A DNA stretch of 36,504 nt from Cellulophaga sp. (lineage in GTDB: Bacteria; Bacteroidota; Bacteroidia; Flavobacteriales; Flavobacteriaceae), in contig JANQTG010000131.1 of assembly GCA_030731855.1 (NCBI GenBank), forward strand, positions 14,440 through 50,943, given 5' to 3'. The notes under the pieces are model-generated. The model did no database searches. It was not told the DNA's origin and saw only the letters and a program-made list of their open reading frames with translations. The stretch's first letter is position 1. Every line of letters starts with the position of its first letter. Both the position numbers and the translations under genes were made by a program. Of the stretch, positions 17,707-27,659 are shown one piece after another.

Positions 17707-18213
17707 ATGAGACACGGTAAAAAAGTTAATCATTTAGGTAGAAAAAAAGCACATAGAGTTGCAATGCTTGCAAACATGGCTTGTTCCTTAATTGAGCATA
17801 AAAGAATAAATACTACTGTTGCAAAAGCTAAAGCTTTAAAGCAGTTTATTGAACCATTAATTACAAAGTCTAAAGCAGAAAACAATGTTGCTGCTGAAAA
17901 AGGCACACATAATAGACGTATTGTTTTTAAAAATCTTAGAGACAAGTACGCGGTTACTGAATTATTCAGCGTAGTTTCAGAGAAGGTCGCTGACAGACCA
18001 GGTGGATATACTAGAATTATTAAATTAGGTACGCGTTTAGGAGATAATGCGGATATGGCAATGATTGAATTAGTAGATTTCAATGAAATTTACAACGCGT
18101 CTAAAACACCGGCCAAGAAAACTACTAGAAGAAGTAGAGCTAAAAAATCTGATGATGCGCCCGTGGAAGATACAGTTGTAGAGAACACAACAGAAGAAAA
18201 ATCTGAAGAGTAA
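17707..18213 (+). CDS. rplQ: 50S ribosomal protein bL17 with C-terminal extension
   Basis: bL17 sits on the back of the 50S subunit near the exit tunnel. The core starts [20 protein letters not shown] and ends near residue 128 (MIELVDFNE). At 168 residues it has about 40 residues more than the E. coli protein. The extra tail is Lys/Thr/Arg-rich ([15 protein letters not shown]) and then acidic (about residues 147-168), probably disordered. It is the last gene of the ribosomal run, with a strong terminator 35 bases downstream. Confidence 0.97.
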   Translation: MRHGKKVNHLGRKKAHRVAMLANMACSLIEHKRINTTVAKAKALKQFIEPLITKSKAENNVAAEKGTHNRRIVFKNLRDKYAVTELFSVVSEKVADRPGGYTRIIKLGTRLGDNADMAMIELVDFNEIYNASKTPAKKTTRRSRAKKSDDAPVEDTVVENTTEEKSEE

Positions 18214-18248
18214 TTACCTATGATGGTTAAATTAAAATAAAGTGAAGG

Positions 18249-18281
18249 AAGGATAAGTTGAAAAGCTTATCCTTTTTTTTT
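18249..18281 (+). terminator. Terminator of the ribosomal cluster
   Basis: AAGGATAAG (18249-18257) and CTTATCCTT (18266-18274) form a perfect 9-bp stem with an 8-base loop, followed by a run of T to 18281. It separates rplQ from carA. Confidence 0.88.
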
Positions 18282-18310
18282 GTTATTTTGTAAAAATAAG
18301 AACATTAAAA

Positions 18311-19423
18311 ATGAAATATCAAACTAAGAGAAAGGCATTAATTTTATTAGCTGACGGTACTATTTTTTATGGTAAAGCAGTGGGTGATAAAGAAGGAACA
18401 GCATTTGGTGAAGTGTGTTTTAATACCGGAATGACAGGGTATCAAGAAATTTTCACGGATCCTTCTTATTTTGGGCAATTAATGGTTACCACGAACGCTC
18501 ATATTGGTAATTATGGTACAAACGTAGACGAAATTGAATCTAACTCAGTGAAGATTGCAGGTTTAATTTGTAAAAACTTTAGCTATGATTATTCAAGACC
18601 AGTAGCGGATCATAGTTTAAAAGATTTTTTAGATACTAATAATTTATTTGCTATTTCGGATGTAGACACTCGTGCTTTGGTGAGCTATATTAGAGATAAT
18701 GGAGCAATGAATGCTGTTATTTCTTCTGAAGTTGATAAATTAGATGAATTGAAGGAAAGATTAAAAGCTATACCTAGTATGGTTGGTTTAGAGCTTGCAT
18801 CAAGTGTTTCTACAAAAGAGCCGTATTTCGTAGGCGACGCCAACGCGAAATTTAAGATTTCAGCACTAGATATTGGTATCAAAAAAAATATTTTAAGAAA
18901 TTTAGCTAAAAGAAATGCGTACATAAAAGTATTTCCTTTTGATGCTTCTTATGAAGATATGAAGGCTTTTAAGCCGGACGGATATTTTATTTCGAACGGA
19001 CCTGGCGACCCAGAACCTTTGTCTCAAGCCATAAAGACAGCCAGTGATATTATTGCAAATGATGAAACGTTATTTGGTATTTGTTTAGGCCATCAAGTTA
19101 TCGCATTAGCAAACGGAGTATCAACGTATAAAATGCATAACGGTCACAGAGGAATTAACCATCCTGTGATGAATTTGGTTACAGGTAAAGGAGAAATTAC
19201 ATCTCAAAATCACGGATTTGCTATCAATAGAGCAGAAACCGAAGCAAATGAAAATTTAGAAATAACACATGTTCATTTGAATGACAAAACGGTGGCAGGC
19301 ATCAAAATGAAAAATAAAAATGTTTTTTCAGTTCAATACCACCCAGAAGCTAGTCCGGGACCACATGATGCAGAGTATCTTTTTGATCAATTTTTTGAAT
19401 TGATACAAAGTAAAGTTTACTAA
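18311..19423 (+). CDS. carA: Carbamoyl-phosphate synthase small subunit (glutaminase)
   Basis: CarA releases ammonia from glutamine and channels it to CarB, which makes carbamoyl phosphate for arginine and pyrimidine synthesis. It has 370 residues. The N-terminal CPSase domain (FGEVCFNTGMTGYQEIFTDP, residues 32-51) precedes a class I glutamine amidotransferase domain. The triad is visible: Cys258 in FGICLGHQ, and His344 and Glu346 in YHPEASPGP. carB is not in the window; eno follows 117 bases from the carA stop. A near-match TA-T-TTTG lies at 18284-18290, one base short of the -7 consensus. Only a weak 4-bp hairpin (19445-19456) is seen after the gene. Confidence 0.96.
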   Translation: MKYQTKRKALILLADGTIFYGKAVGDKEGTAFGEVCFNTGMTGYQEIFTDPSYFGQLMVTTNAHIGNYGTNVDEIESNSVKIAGLICKNFSYDYSRPVADHSLKDFLDTNNLFAISDVDTRALVSYIRDNGAMNAVISSEVDKLDELKERLKAIPSMVGLELASSVSTKEPYFVGDANAKFKISALDIGIKKNILRNLAKRNAYIKVFPFDASYEDMKAFKPDGYFISNGPGDPEPLSQAIKTASDIIANDETLFGICLGHQVIALANGVSTYKMHNGHRGINHPVMNLVTGKGEITSQNHGFAINRAETEANENLEITHVHLNDKTVAGIKMKNKNVFSVQYHPEASPGPHDAEYLFDQFFELIQSKVY

Positions 19424-19479
19424 AACGTTGTAGTTGTAATAATAGTGAAAAGTCACAGTTTTTAGGGCTTTGAAGCTGT

Positions 19480-20833
<1,354 letters not shown>

Positions 20834-20853
20834 TTGCTAATAGTTAATATTTT

Positions 20854-20886
20854 AAGCCTTTCTGTTACTAGAAAGGCTTTTTTTTT
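20854..20886 (+). terminator. Terminator after eno
   Basis: AAGCCTTTCT (20854-20863) and AGAAAGGCTT (20870-20879) form a perfect 10-bp stem with a 6-base loop, followed by T to 20886. It lies 20 bases after the eno stop codon. Confidence 0.9.
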
Positions 20887-20977
20887 GATGATTTTTTGGT
20901 TTTTTTACAGTAAGATAAATATAATAGCTATATTAATGTTTTGAATCAATTAGAACACTAAAAATATTTCAATTTAT

Positions 20978-22519
20978 ATGAATAATTTTCTTTTCGTTGC
21001 TGCTGAAAATGATGCAATCCGTAAATGTAAGGCCGGAGGAATGGGAGATGTGGTAAGAGACGTTCCACGACAAATTTCAGAGCGAGGCGATAGTGTGCAT
21101 GTTGTAGTTCCTGCCTATTCTAGACTTCATATGCACCAAGAGTTTATAATGAATCTAGAATTTAATCTGCGGGGTCTAGTTTATAAAGCAGAACTTTATA
21201 AAGTAACTCCTAAAAAGGAATTTGAAAATTTACATCATTATGTAATTCATCATCCTGAAATCGAAGCTGGTGATATTGCACATATTTATCATAACGATCC
21301 TAAAGAGCCTTTTTTTACCGACGCCATAAAATATTTTATTTTTTGTACAGCAGTTGCAGAAGCTGTTAAGCAAAATGCTTTTGGTACTGTTGATATTGCT
21401 CATTTGCACGATTGGCATTCTAGCCTGTTGCTATATTTAAGAAAATATCATCCTGAATACACTATTTTAAAACAAATACGATTTGTTTATACCATTCATA
21501 ATTTAGCCATTCAAGGTATTAGGCCGTTTCACGATAATTATTCCTCTATTCAAAATTGGTTTCCTGAGATTCCTATAGATTATGAGAACTTAAAAGATTA
21601 TAGGTATCAAGATTGTATTAACCTAATGGCTGTAGGGGTGCGGTTTGCAGATGCAGTACATACTGTGTCACCTTCTTATAAAGAAGACATTATGCTTCCG
21701 AGTCACCCTCCTGAATTTATAGGCGGTGAAAACTTAGAGCTCGATTTGCAAAAAGCAGATCAAGAAGGTAGGCTTTTCGGAATTCTGAATGGCTCTAACT
21801 ATAGTAATATAAGAACTGCGGATACAGGAAAATTATATCGAAATACTATTAAAGCTTTATTCGGATGGCTTCAAGATGAAGATAAAAAATATAAATCAGA
21901 TTTTTTAGCCCATACTGGCGAAAAAATAATGGAGTATGTAGAGAAAAAGCCAGAGTTTATTGTTTCAAGTGTTGCGAGATTAACAGAGCAAAAGTTCTAT
22001 TTTGTTATGCATAAGCCAGAAGCTTTTGTCGAAATACTTAAAAAACTAGAAAAAACAAACGGAATTTTTATGTTGTTGGGTACGGGTGCACCAGAATATG
22101 AAGCGGTTTTTCGTAAACTAAGCTACGAACACAAAAATTTTATATTCACTAACGGACAGTCAGAAGATTTAATCGATAGCATTTATTTAGAATCAGAGCT
22201 GTACTTTATGCCCAGCTTGTTTGAGCCTTGTGGTATAAGTCAAATGCTCGCCATGCGAAATGGTGTTCCATGTTTGGTGCATCACACAGGTGGTTTAAAA
22301 GACACTGTTAAGCATTTAGAAACAGGCTTTTCTTTTGACGGAAAAACAACCGATGAAAAAATTCAAAACATGGTCAATTCTTTTGATGTAGTACTAGATG
22401 TTTTTATAAATGATAAGCCGCGTTGGAATAAAATTAAGTCGAACGCAAAAAAACAACGTTTTACATGGCAGAAATCGGTAGATGACTATTATAAATTACT
22501 ATACGCGATAACGATGTAG
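20978..22519 (+). CDS. glgA: Glycogen/starch synthase family glycosyltransferase (GT5), divergent
   Basis: The family adds glucose from ADP-glucose to the end of an alpha-1,4-glucan chain. The 513 residues show a GT5 plan: a KAGGMGDVV glycine loop (18-26, the KxGG substrate motif), HLHDWHSSLL, YTIHNLAIQGI, ADAVHTVSPSYKEDI, and in the C-terminal half ARLTEQK and SLFEPCGISQM with the catalytic glutamate. Several normally strict motifs are altered: the usual ILNGIDYDVWNP is ILNGSNYSNI, and RLTDQKG lacks its final glycine. The donor and product are therefore inferred. No glgB, glgC or glgP is nearby. It stands alone between two terminator-like stems. Confidence 0.82.
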   Translation: MNNFLFVAAENDAIRKCKAGGMGDVVRDVPRQISERGDSVHVVVPAYSRLHMHQEFIMNLEFNLRGLVYKAELYKVTPKKEFENLHHYVIHHPEIEAGDIAHIYHNDPKEPFFTDAIKYFIFCTAVAEAVKQNAFGTVDIAHLHDWHSSLLLYLRKYHPEYTILKQIRFVYTIHNLAIQGIRPFHDNYSSIQNWFPEIPIDYENLKDYRYQDCINLMAVGVRFADAVHTVSPSYKEDIMLPSHPPEFIGGENLELDLQKADQEGRLFGILNGSNYSNIRTADTGKLYRNTIKALFGWLQDEDKKYKSDFLAHTGEKIMEYVEKKPEFIVSSVARLTEQKFYFVMHKPEAFVEILKKLEKTNGIFMLLGTGAPEYEAVFRKLSYEHKNFIFTNGQSEDLIDSIYLESELYFMPSLFEPCGISQMLAMRNGVPCLVHHTGGLKDTVKHLETGFSFDGKTTDEKIQNMVNSFDVVLDVFINDKPRWNKIKSNAKKQRFTWQKSVDDYYKLLYAITM

Positions 22520-22522
22520 TCA

Positions 22523-22565
22523 AGTTTTTACCAAAAAAAATGATGATAAATAGGTAAAAACTATC
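22523..22565 (+). terminator. Inverted repeat after glgA, likely terminator
   Basis: AGTTTTTACC (22523-22532) and GGTAAAAACT (22553-22562) are perfect 10-bp inverted repeats with a 20-base loop, starting three bases after the glgA stop. Only a short, interrupted T-run follows. It may work as a terminator or simply protect the 3' end. Confidence 0.45.
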
Positions 22566-22599
22566 TTTTGTTAATTTTACTATAAATGATTTTTTTTGA

Positions 22600-22631
22600 A
22601 TTGTTAATCGTACCGCTTTTTATTAAATTTA
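22600..22631 (+). promoter_or_regulatory. Possible promoter of gltA
   Basis: ATTG at 22600-22603 and TAAATTTA at 22624-22631 are 20 bases apart. Each differs by one base from the TTTG/TAnnTTTG consensus. The leader to the ATG at 22657 would be about 20 bases. Confidence 0.35.
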
Positions 22632-22656
22632 CCAATTACAAACGTTAATTATATAT

Positions 22657-23940
22657 ATGTCAGATAAAGCTACACTAGAATACAATGGAAATAAATATGA
22701 TTTTCCTGTAATAAAAGGTACAGAAGATGAATTAGCCATTGATATAAAATCGTTAAGGACTGAAACTGGAATGATTACTATCGATCCAGGATATAAGAAT
22801 ACTGGCTCTTGCGAAAGTGCTATTACTTTTTTAGATGGTGAGAAAGGGATATTACGATACAGAGGTTATTCTATAGAAGAACTTGCTGAAAAAGCAGATT
22901 TCTTAGAGGTAGCTTATTTATTAATTTTTGGGGAATTACCTAACGAAACTCAATTATCGAAATTTCATTCAGATATAAAAGCGCAGTCTCTCGTTGATGA
23001 AGATATGCGTAAAATAGTTGATGCGTTTCCAAAATCGGCACACCCAATGGGTGTTATTGCCTCATTAACCAGTGCATTAACAGCTTTTAATCCTTCTTCG
23101 GTGAATGTAACTTCTGAAGAAGACATGTATAAGGCCATCGTTAAAATATTAGGAAAATTCCCAGTGTTAGTCGCTTGGACGTTTCGTAAAAAAAATGGTT
23201 TACCCTTAGATTATGGTGATAAAAATTTAGGCTACGTAGAAAACATTCTGAAAATGATGTTTAAACAGCCTAACGAGGAGTATAAAACAAATCCGATTGT
23301 ATTAAATGCATTAGATAAACTCTTGATTTTGCATGCTGACCACGAGCAAAATTGTTCTACGTCAACGGTGCGTATAGCAGGTTCCTCTCATGTGGGTTTA
23401 TTTGCATCCCTTTCTACCGGAATTTCTGCTCTTTGGGGTCCATTGCATGGAGGTGCAAACCAAGCAGTATTAGAAATGCTTGAAGGAATTAACGCCGATG
23501 GTGGCGATAGTAAAAAATACATGGCAAAGGCTAAAGATAAAGATGATCCTTTTAGATTAATGGGCTTTGGTCATAGAGTTTACAAGAATTTTGATCCAAG
23601 AGCAAAAATTATAAAAAAAGCAGCAGACGAAGTTTTGGGTGATTTAGGCATTAAAGATCCAATCTTAGAAATTGCACAAATTTTAGAAAAAGAGGCTTTA
23701 CTAGATCAATATTTTGTAGACAGAAAACTATATCCAAATGTAGATTTTTACTCCGGAATTATTTATCGTGCTTTAGGTATCCCAACCGATATGTTTACCG
23801 TAATGTTTGCCTTAGGTAGATTACCAGGGTGGATCGCTCAATGGAGAGAAATGCGCTTAAATGGAGAGCCAATTGGTCGTCCAAGACAAGTTTATATGGG
23901 TGAGACTTCAAGACCATTTGTACCTGTAGAGAAAAGATAA
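22657..23940 (+). CDS. gltA: Citrate synthase
   Basis: The enzyme condenses oxaloacetate and acetyl-CoA to citrate, the entry step of the TCA cycle. It has 427 residues, with the extra N-terminal beta domain seen in E. coli-type (type II, NADH-sensitive) enzymes; LRYRGYSIEELAE is at 66-78. Catalytic residues are His264 (GPLHGGAN), His306 (GFGHRVYK) and Asp363 (NVDFYSG). HADHEQNCSTSTVR (226-239) is also intact. It is a monocistronic unit with its own terminator. Confidence 0.97.
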   Translation: MSDKATLEYNGNKYDFPVIKGTEDELAIDIKSLRTETGMITIDPGYKNTGSCESAITFLDGEKGILRYRGYSIEELAEKADFLEVAYLLIFGELPNETQLSKFHSDIKAQSLVDEDMRKIVDAFPKSAHPMGVIASLTSALTAFNPSSVNVTSEEDMYKAIVKILGKFPVLVAWTFRKKNGLPLDYGDKNLGYVENILKMMFKQPNEEYKTNPIVLNALDKLLILHADHEQNCSTSTVRIAGSSHVGLFASLSTGISALWGPLHGGANQAVLEMLEGINADGGDSKKYMAKAKDKDDPFRLMGFGHRVYKNFDPRAKIIKKAADEVLGDLGIKDPILEIAQILEKEALLDQYFVDRKLYPNVDFYSGIIYRALGIPTDMFTVMFALGRLPGWIAQWREMRLNGEPIGRPRQVYMGETSRPFVPVEKR

Positions 23941-23954
23941 AATATCAAATTACT

Positions 23955-23993
23955 AAAAAAAGCTGCTTTTTATTATTAAAAGGCAGCTTTTTT
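23955..23993 (+). terminator. Terminator after gltA
   Basis: An A-run with GCTGC and TTTT (23955-23970) pairs with AAAA, GCAGC and a T-run (23978-23993). There is one bulged G at 23982 and a 7-base loop. The structure is A- and T-flanked and could work in both directions. Confidence 0.85.
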
Positions 23994-24004
23994 GTTTTTT
24001 AATC

Positions 24005-24035
24005 TTCGTTATATTAAAAATACACTGCATCTTTG
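24005..24035 (+). promoter_or_regulatory. Possible promoter of the guanidino-hydrolase pair
   Basis: TTCG (24005-24008) and CATCTTTG (24028-24035) are 19 bases apart, each one base off the TTTG/TAnnTTTG consensus. They lie between the gltA terminator and the ATG at 24053. Confidence 0.35.
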
Positions 24036-24052
24036 CAAAAAAATATGGTTTT

Positions 24053-24964
24053 ATGCTTGAGCTAAATATCAAAAATGAAACGGATACCTTAAAAGCTGTT
24101 ATTTTAGGTACTGCTGAAAGTTGTGGCCCTACACCTCAGCCCGAAGATGCCTATGATCCTAAATCTTTAGAACATATTGTCGCGGGTACTTATCCTTTAG
24201 AGAAAGCAATGACTAAAGAAATAGATGCGTTTGAAAAAGTTTTAAAACGATACAACGTTGAAGTTTTTCGTCCGAAAGTATTAAAAGATTGTAACCAAAT
24301 ATTTTCGAGAGATATCGCTTTTGTGATTGATGACTATTTATTTAAAGCTAATATTTTACCTGATAGGGAAGAAGAGTTTTTGGCTATTCAACACGTGTTA
24401 GCACAAATAGCACCAACTAAAATTATACACTTACCTGAAGAAGCACATATTGAAGGTGGTGATGTAATGCCTTGGAACGATCATATTTTTATTGGAACCT
24501 ATACCGCAGAAAATTATTCTCATCACATTACCGCTCGTACAAATAGTATTGCGGTTGAGCATATTAGAGCACTATTTCCAAAAAAGATTGTAAAATCTTT
24601 TGAGCTAAGAAAATCAACCAACGCTAAAGAAAATGCCTTACATTTAGATTGCTGCTTTCAGCCTATAGGAAAAGACAAAGCAATACTTCATAAAAACGGA
24701 TTTTTAATAAAAGAGGAATACGAGTGGTTAGTTAATTTTTTTGGAAAAGAGAATATTTTTGAAATCACCAGTGACGAAATGTACCATATGTTCAGTAACG
24801 TTTTTTCTATTTCGCCCGAAGTTATTGTTTCAGAGCAAACTTTTACCCGTTTAAATAACTGGTTAAGAGTAAACGGATTTATTGTAGAAGAAATTCCGTA
24901 TGCTGAAATAGCAAAACAAGAAGGTTTATTGCGTTGTAGCACTATGCCTTTAATTAGACAATAA
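24053..24964 (+). CDS. Arginine deiminase/dimethylargininase-like hydrolase (GME superfamily)
   Basis: The 303 residues have the pentein-fold motifs of guanidino-group-modifying enzymes: FSRD (84-87), EGGD (134-137), HLDCCF with His197 and Asp199, and the nucleophilic Cys295 in LLRCSTMP. The superfamily includes arginine deiminase, dimethylargininase and glycine amidinotransferase; the motifs alone do not decide between them. Arginine deiminases proper are usually about 400 residues, so a dimethylargininase- or amidinotransferase-like activity is also possible. It is followed after 17 bases by ctlX, another member of the superfamily. Together they may convert arginine (or a derivative) to citrulline and on to ornithine. 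Confidence 0.78.
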   Translation: MLELNIKNETDTLKAVILGTAESCGPTPQPEDAYDPKSLEHIVAGTYPLEKAMTKEIDAFEKVLKRYNVEVFRPKVLKDCNQIFSRDIAFVIDDYLFKANILPDREEEFLAIQHVLAQIAPTKIIHLPEEAHIEGGDVMPWNDHIFIGTYTAENYSHHITARTNSIAVEHIRALFPKKIVKSFELRKSTNAKENALHLDCCFQPIGKDKAILHKNGFLIKEEYEWLVNFFGKENIFEITSDEMYHMFSNVFSISPEVIVSEQTFTRLNNWLRVNGFIVEEIPYAEIAKQEGLLRCSTMPLIRQ

Positions 24965-24981
24965 TAATTTTTAAGTTTTAT

Positions 24982-25911
24982 ATGCAAGCTACGAATACTA
25001 TTTTAATGATCAGACCCGTAAGTTTTAGGATGAACGAACAAACGGCAGTAAATAATTATTTTCAAGAAGATATTGATATAAAAAATGAAGAAATTAATCT
25101 TTTAGCTCAGCAAGAGTTTGATGCTTTTGTTACAGTTTTAAAAGCGAAGGGAATTGATGTTGTTGTTATAGATGATACGAAAAATCCCGATACACCCGAT
25201 TCTATTTTTCCGAATAATTGGATATCTTTTCATGAAGATGGCACTGTTGGCATATACCCCATGTTTGCTGAAAATAGAAGAGATGAGCGTCGTGAAGATA
25301 TTTTAGATACTTTAGAAGAACAAGGTTTTGAAATCACGAATATTGTAGATTATACTTCGGCAGAAGAGGATGGTTTTTTCTTAGAAGGCACTGGCAGTAT
25401 TGCTTTAGACCGAACCAATAAAAAAGCCTATTGTGCGCTATCTGATAGAGCAGATGAAGAATTATTTATCGAGTTTTGTGAAGATTTCGATTATTTTCCA
25501 GTTATTTTCAATGCTAATCAATCTGTTGATGGTAAAAGAATGCCTATTTACCATACAAACGTTATGATGTGCATTGGCGAAAATTTTGCAGTAATTTGTG
25601 CTGATACGATTGACAATAAAAAAGAACGTAAAATGGTTTTAGACCATTTAAGTAATGATGGTAAGGAAATCATCAGAATTACAGAAGCTCAAATGCATCA
25701 ATTTGCGGGGAATATGTTGCAAGTGATGGGTGCTAAAGGAGAAGCTTATTTGGTAATGAGTTCTACAGCCTTCCATAGTCTAACTCCTGAACAAGTAGAA
25801 AACATAAATAAACACTGCCAAATCATTCATAGCTCTTTAGAAACTATTGAAACTTGTGGTGGTGGTAGTGCACGTTGTATGATGGCAGAAGTGTTTTTAC
25901 CGAAGAAATAA
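24982..25911 (+). CDS. ctlX: Citrulline utilisation hydrolase CtlX family
   Basis: CtlX proteins cleave citrulline to ornithine, carbon dioxide and ammonia. The start TILMIRPVSFRMNEQTAVNN (residues 6-25) is highly characteristic of the Bacteroidota members. Superfamily motifs are in order: FPNNW (76-80), LEGTGS (134-139), YHTNVMM with His191, and GGGSARCM with the likely catalytic Cys299. It has 309 residues. It lies 17 bases after the ADI/DDAH-like gene, implying one transcript. The activity is transferred from the family, not proven by sequence. Confidence 0.8.
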   Translation: MQATNTILMIRPVSFRMNEQTAVNNYFQEDIDIKNEEINLLAQQEFDAFVTVLKAKGIDVVVIDDTKNPDTPDSIFPNNWISFHEDGTVGIYPMFAENRRDERREDILDTLEEQGFEITNIVDYTSAEEDGFFLEGTGSIALDRTNKKAYCALSDRADEELFIEFCEDFDYFPVIFNANQSVDGKRMPIYHTNVMMCIGENFAVICADTIDNKKERKMVLDHLSNDGKEIIRITEAQMHQFAGNMLQVMGAKGEAYLVMSSTAFHSLTPEQVENINKHCQIIHSSLETIETCGGGSARCMMAEVFLPKK

Positions 25912-25971
25912 TTGAAAGTTGAAAATGTCATCTGTTTTCATAAGGATGTAAAATTTAAAATTAATAAAAAT

Positions 25972-26012
25972 AAAAAAATCAGGATTGAATTAATTCAATC
26001 CTGATTTTTTTT
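25972..26012. terminator. Perfect 40-bp palindrome, bidirectional terminator
   Basis: Positions 25972-26011 are perfectly self-complementary around a TTAA centre. GGATTGAATT and its complement form the core and TCAG/CTGA follow outward. Seven A on the left and eight T on the right provide U-tracts for both strands. It lies between ctlX (plus) and the converging SDR gene (minus). Confidence 0.9.
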
Positions 26013-26107
26013 AAAACTTACACACTTTATGTTTTGACCCCTATAAAACAAGAGTAATTTTATCCCTTTAGCCTTTGAAAAATTTAATTTTCAATTTTTC
26101 AATTTCA

Positions 26108-26167
26108 TTTTTCAACTATTTCGTATTTCTAATTTTGTACTTAATATTTTCAATTTTTCAACTATTT
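26108..26167. repeat. Direct 14-bp repeat in low-complexity DNA at the 3' end of the SDR gene
   Basis: TTTTTCAACTATTT occurs at 26108-26121 and again at 26154-26167, where it covers the end and stop codon of the SDR gene. The spacer from 26080 is full of TTTTCAATTTC-like runs. This looks like a small tail duplication with no obvious function. Confidence 0.45.
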
Positions 26168-27582
26168 GCAATACCGCGAATCATACCTCCGAAAATGAAG
26201 TAGTGAAAGGGTACTATGCTGTACCAGTAAAGTCTTCCACGTAAACCTCTGGGTCTAAAAGTTGCTGTTTGGTGAAGGATGTTATTTTCGTCTATTCTAA
26301 ATTCTAGCCAAGCCTCGCCAGGTAATCGCATTTCAGCAAAAAGGAGTAAACGTTTGTCTTTTTTATCGGCCAAAAGCACCCGCCAAAAATCTAGAGCATC
26401 ACCAGCATAAATTTTATTGATATGGGTTCTACCTCTCCTTAACCCAACACCACCCGATATTTTATCGATAAAGCCTCTTATTTTCCAAAGCCAATTGCCA
26501 TAATACCAACCTGTTTCTCCACCAATTTTCCAAATGTTATTTAGCACCCTTTCTGGATCAACGATTTTTAAAGTTTTTTTATCCGTTAATACGCCAAATT
26601 TCGGAACTTGAATAAATTTAGCTAGATTTTTATTGAACCGACCGCTCACCATACTGTCTTTCCAGCTACTGACTACTAAATTTTGTTCTATTTTTTTGAA
26701 CGCCATATCTATGGCCTCGCGGTACGAGTATGGTTTTATACCTAATATTTCTTGGAGTCTTTTATCTTTAGCAACAACCTCCATTTTCATGCTATCCACC
26801 AAATTGGCCGCTAATTTATAAGATGTAGAAGTAACAAAATATAACCAATACGAGGAAAGTTTAGGAGTCATAATGGGTACTGTAACAATCCAATTTTTAA
26901 ATCCTCTAGCGGCGGCATATTGGTGCAGCATTTCTTTGTAAGTCAATACATTAGGTCCGGCAATATCAAAAGAATCATTATAAGTTTTTTCGTTGCCTAA
27001 CACCCCAGTTAAAAAACTAATAACATCTCTAATAGCAATGGGTTGTGTTTTTGTAAGTACCCATTTTGGCGTTATCATAAAAGGTAATTTTTCACATAGA
27101 TCTCTTATAATTTCAAAAGATGAACTGCCAGAACCCACAATAATACCTGCTCTTAAAACGGTTAATTTAAATACACCTTGGTATAAAATATCTTCTACAT
27201 TTTTTCTAGAACTTAAATGTTTTGAAAGTTTCTCGTCATTAACGATACCACTCAAATAAATTACTTGCTTTATCTTGGTTTGTGACATATAAGCATTAAA
27301 ACTATGAGCAGTTTTTGCTTCTTTTTTATCAAAATCTTGCGTGGAAGAGCTCATAGAATGTACTAAAAAGTAGGCAGCGTCTATGTCTTTAGGTATTTTA
27401 TTTTCTGCGACAGGTTCTAAAAAATCTATTTCAACAACGCTTATTTTAGCACGAGTTTCTTTATCCACAGAAAGTCTACTTTCATCTCGTACCAAACAAA
27501 CAACTTCGTGTCCAAGTTCTAAAAGTTGTGGTAATAATCGCATTCCGATATAACCATTTGCACCTGTAAGAAGTATTTTCAT
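26158..27582 (-). CDS. NAD(P)-binding SDR-like protein with C-terminal DUF2867 (YbjT-like)
   Basis: The 474 residues begin with an atypical short-chain dehydrogenase/NmrA-type Rossmann domain: MKILLTGANGYIGMRLLPQL, dinucleotide loop TGANGYIG at 6-13, then CLVRDESRL, AYFLVHSM and YLSGIV. The C-terminal part (about residues 320-474) matches the DUF2867 plan, with GGETGWYYGNWLWKIRG and PGEAWLEFRID, and ends in a hydrophobic YSIVPFHYFIFGGMIRG. This architecture is that of E. coli YbjT; its substrate is not known. The gene is minus strand, 77 bases downstream of a small hypothetical gene, and the palindrome at 25972-26012 probably ends it. Confidence 0.82.
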   Translation of the reverse strand: MKILLTGANGYIGMRLLPQLLELGHEVVCLVRDESRLSVDKETRAKISVVEIDFLEPVAENKIPKDIDAAYFLVHSMSSSTQDFDKKEAKTAHSFNAYMSQTKIKQVIYLSGIVNDEKLSKHLSSRKNVEDILYQGVFKLTVLRAGIIVGSGSSSFEIIRDLCEKLPFMITPKWVLTKTQPIAIRDVISFLTGVLGNEKTYNDSFDIAGPNVLTYKEMLHQYAAARGFKNWIVTVPIMTPKLSSYWLYFVTSTSYKLAANLVDSMKMEVVAKDKRLQEILGIKPYSYREAIDMAFKKIEQNLVVSSWKDSMVSGRFNKNLAKFIQVPKFGVLTDKKTLKIVDPERVLNNIWKIGGETGWYYGNWLWKIRGFIDKISGGVGLRRGRTHINKIYAGDALDFWRVLLADKKDKRLLLFAEMRLPGEAWLEFRIDENNILHQTATFRPRGLRGRLYWYSIVPFHYFIFGGMIRGIANS

Positions 27583-27659
27583 TTGTTAAATGTGTTAGTT
27601 TTGTTGGTAGGAGCTAGAGGATTACAAACTAAAGGCTAATTTAAATTTTGTTTTTACTT

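Noticed and set aside
17730-18083. 117-residue minus-strand ORF opposite rplQ
   Set aside because: It is a shadow of the bL17 coding sequence; no start-site context or family resemblance.
19445-19456. Terminator after carA
   Set aside because: The GTGA/TCAC stem is only 4 bp with a short interrupted T-run; too weak to call.
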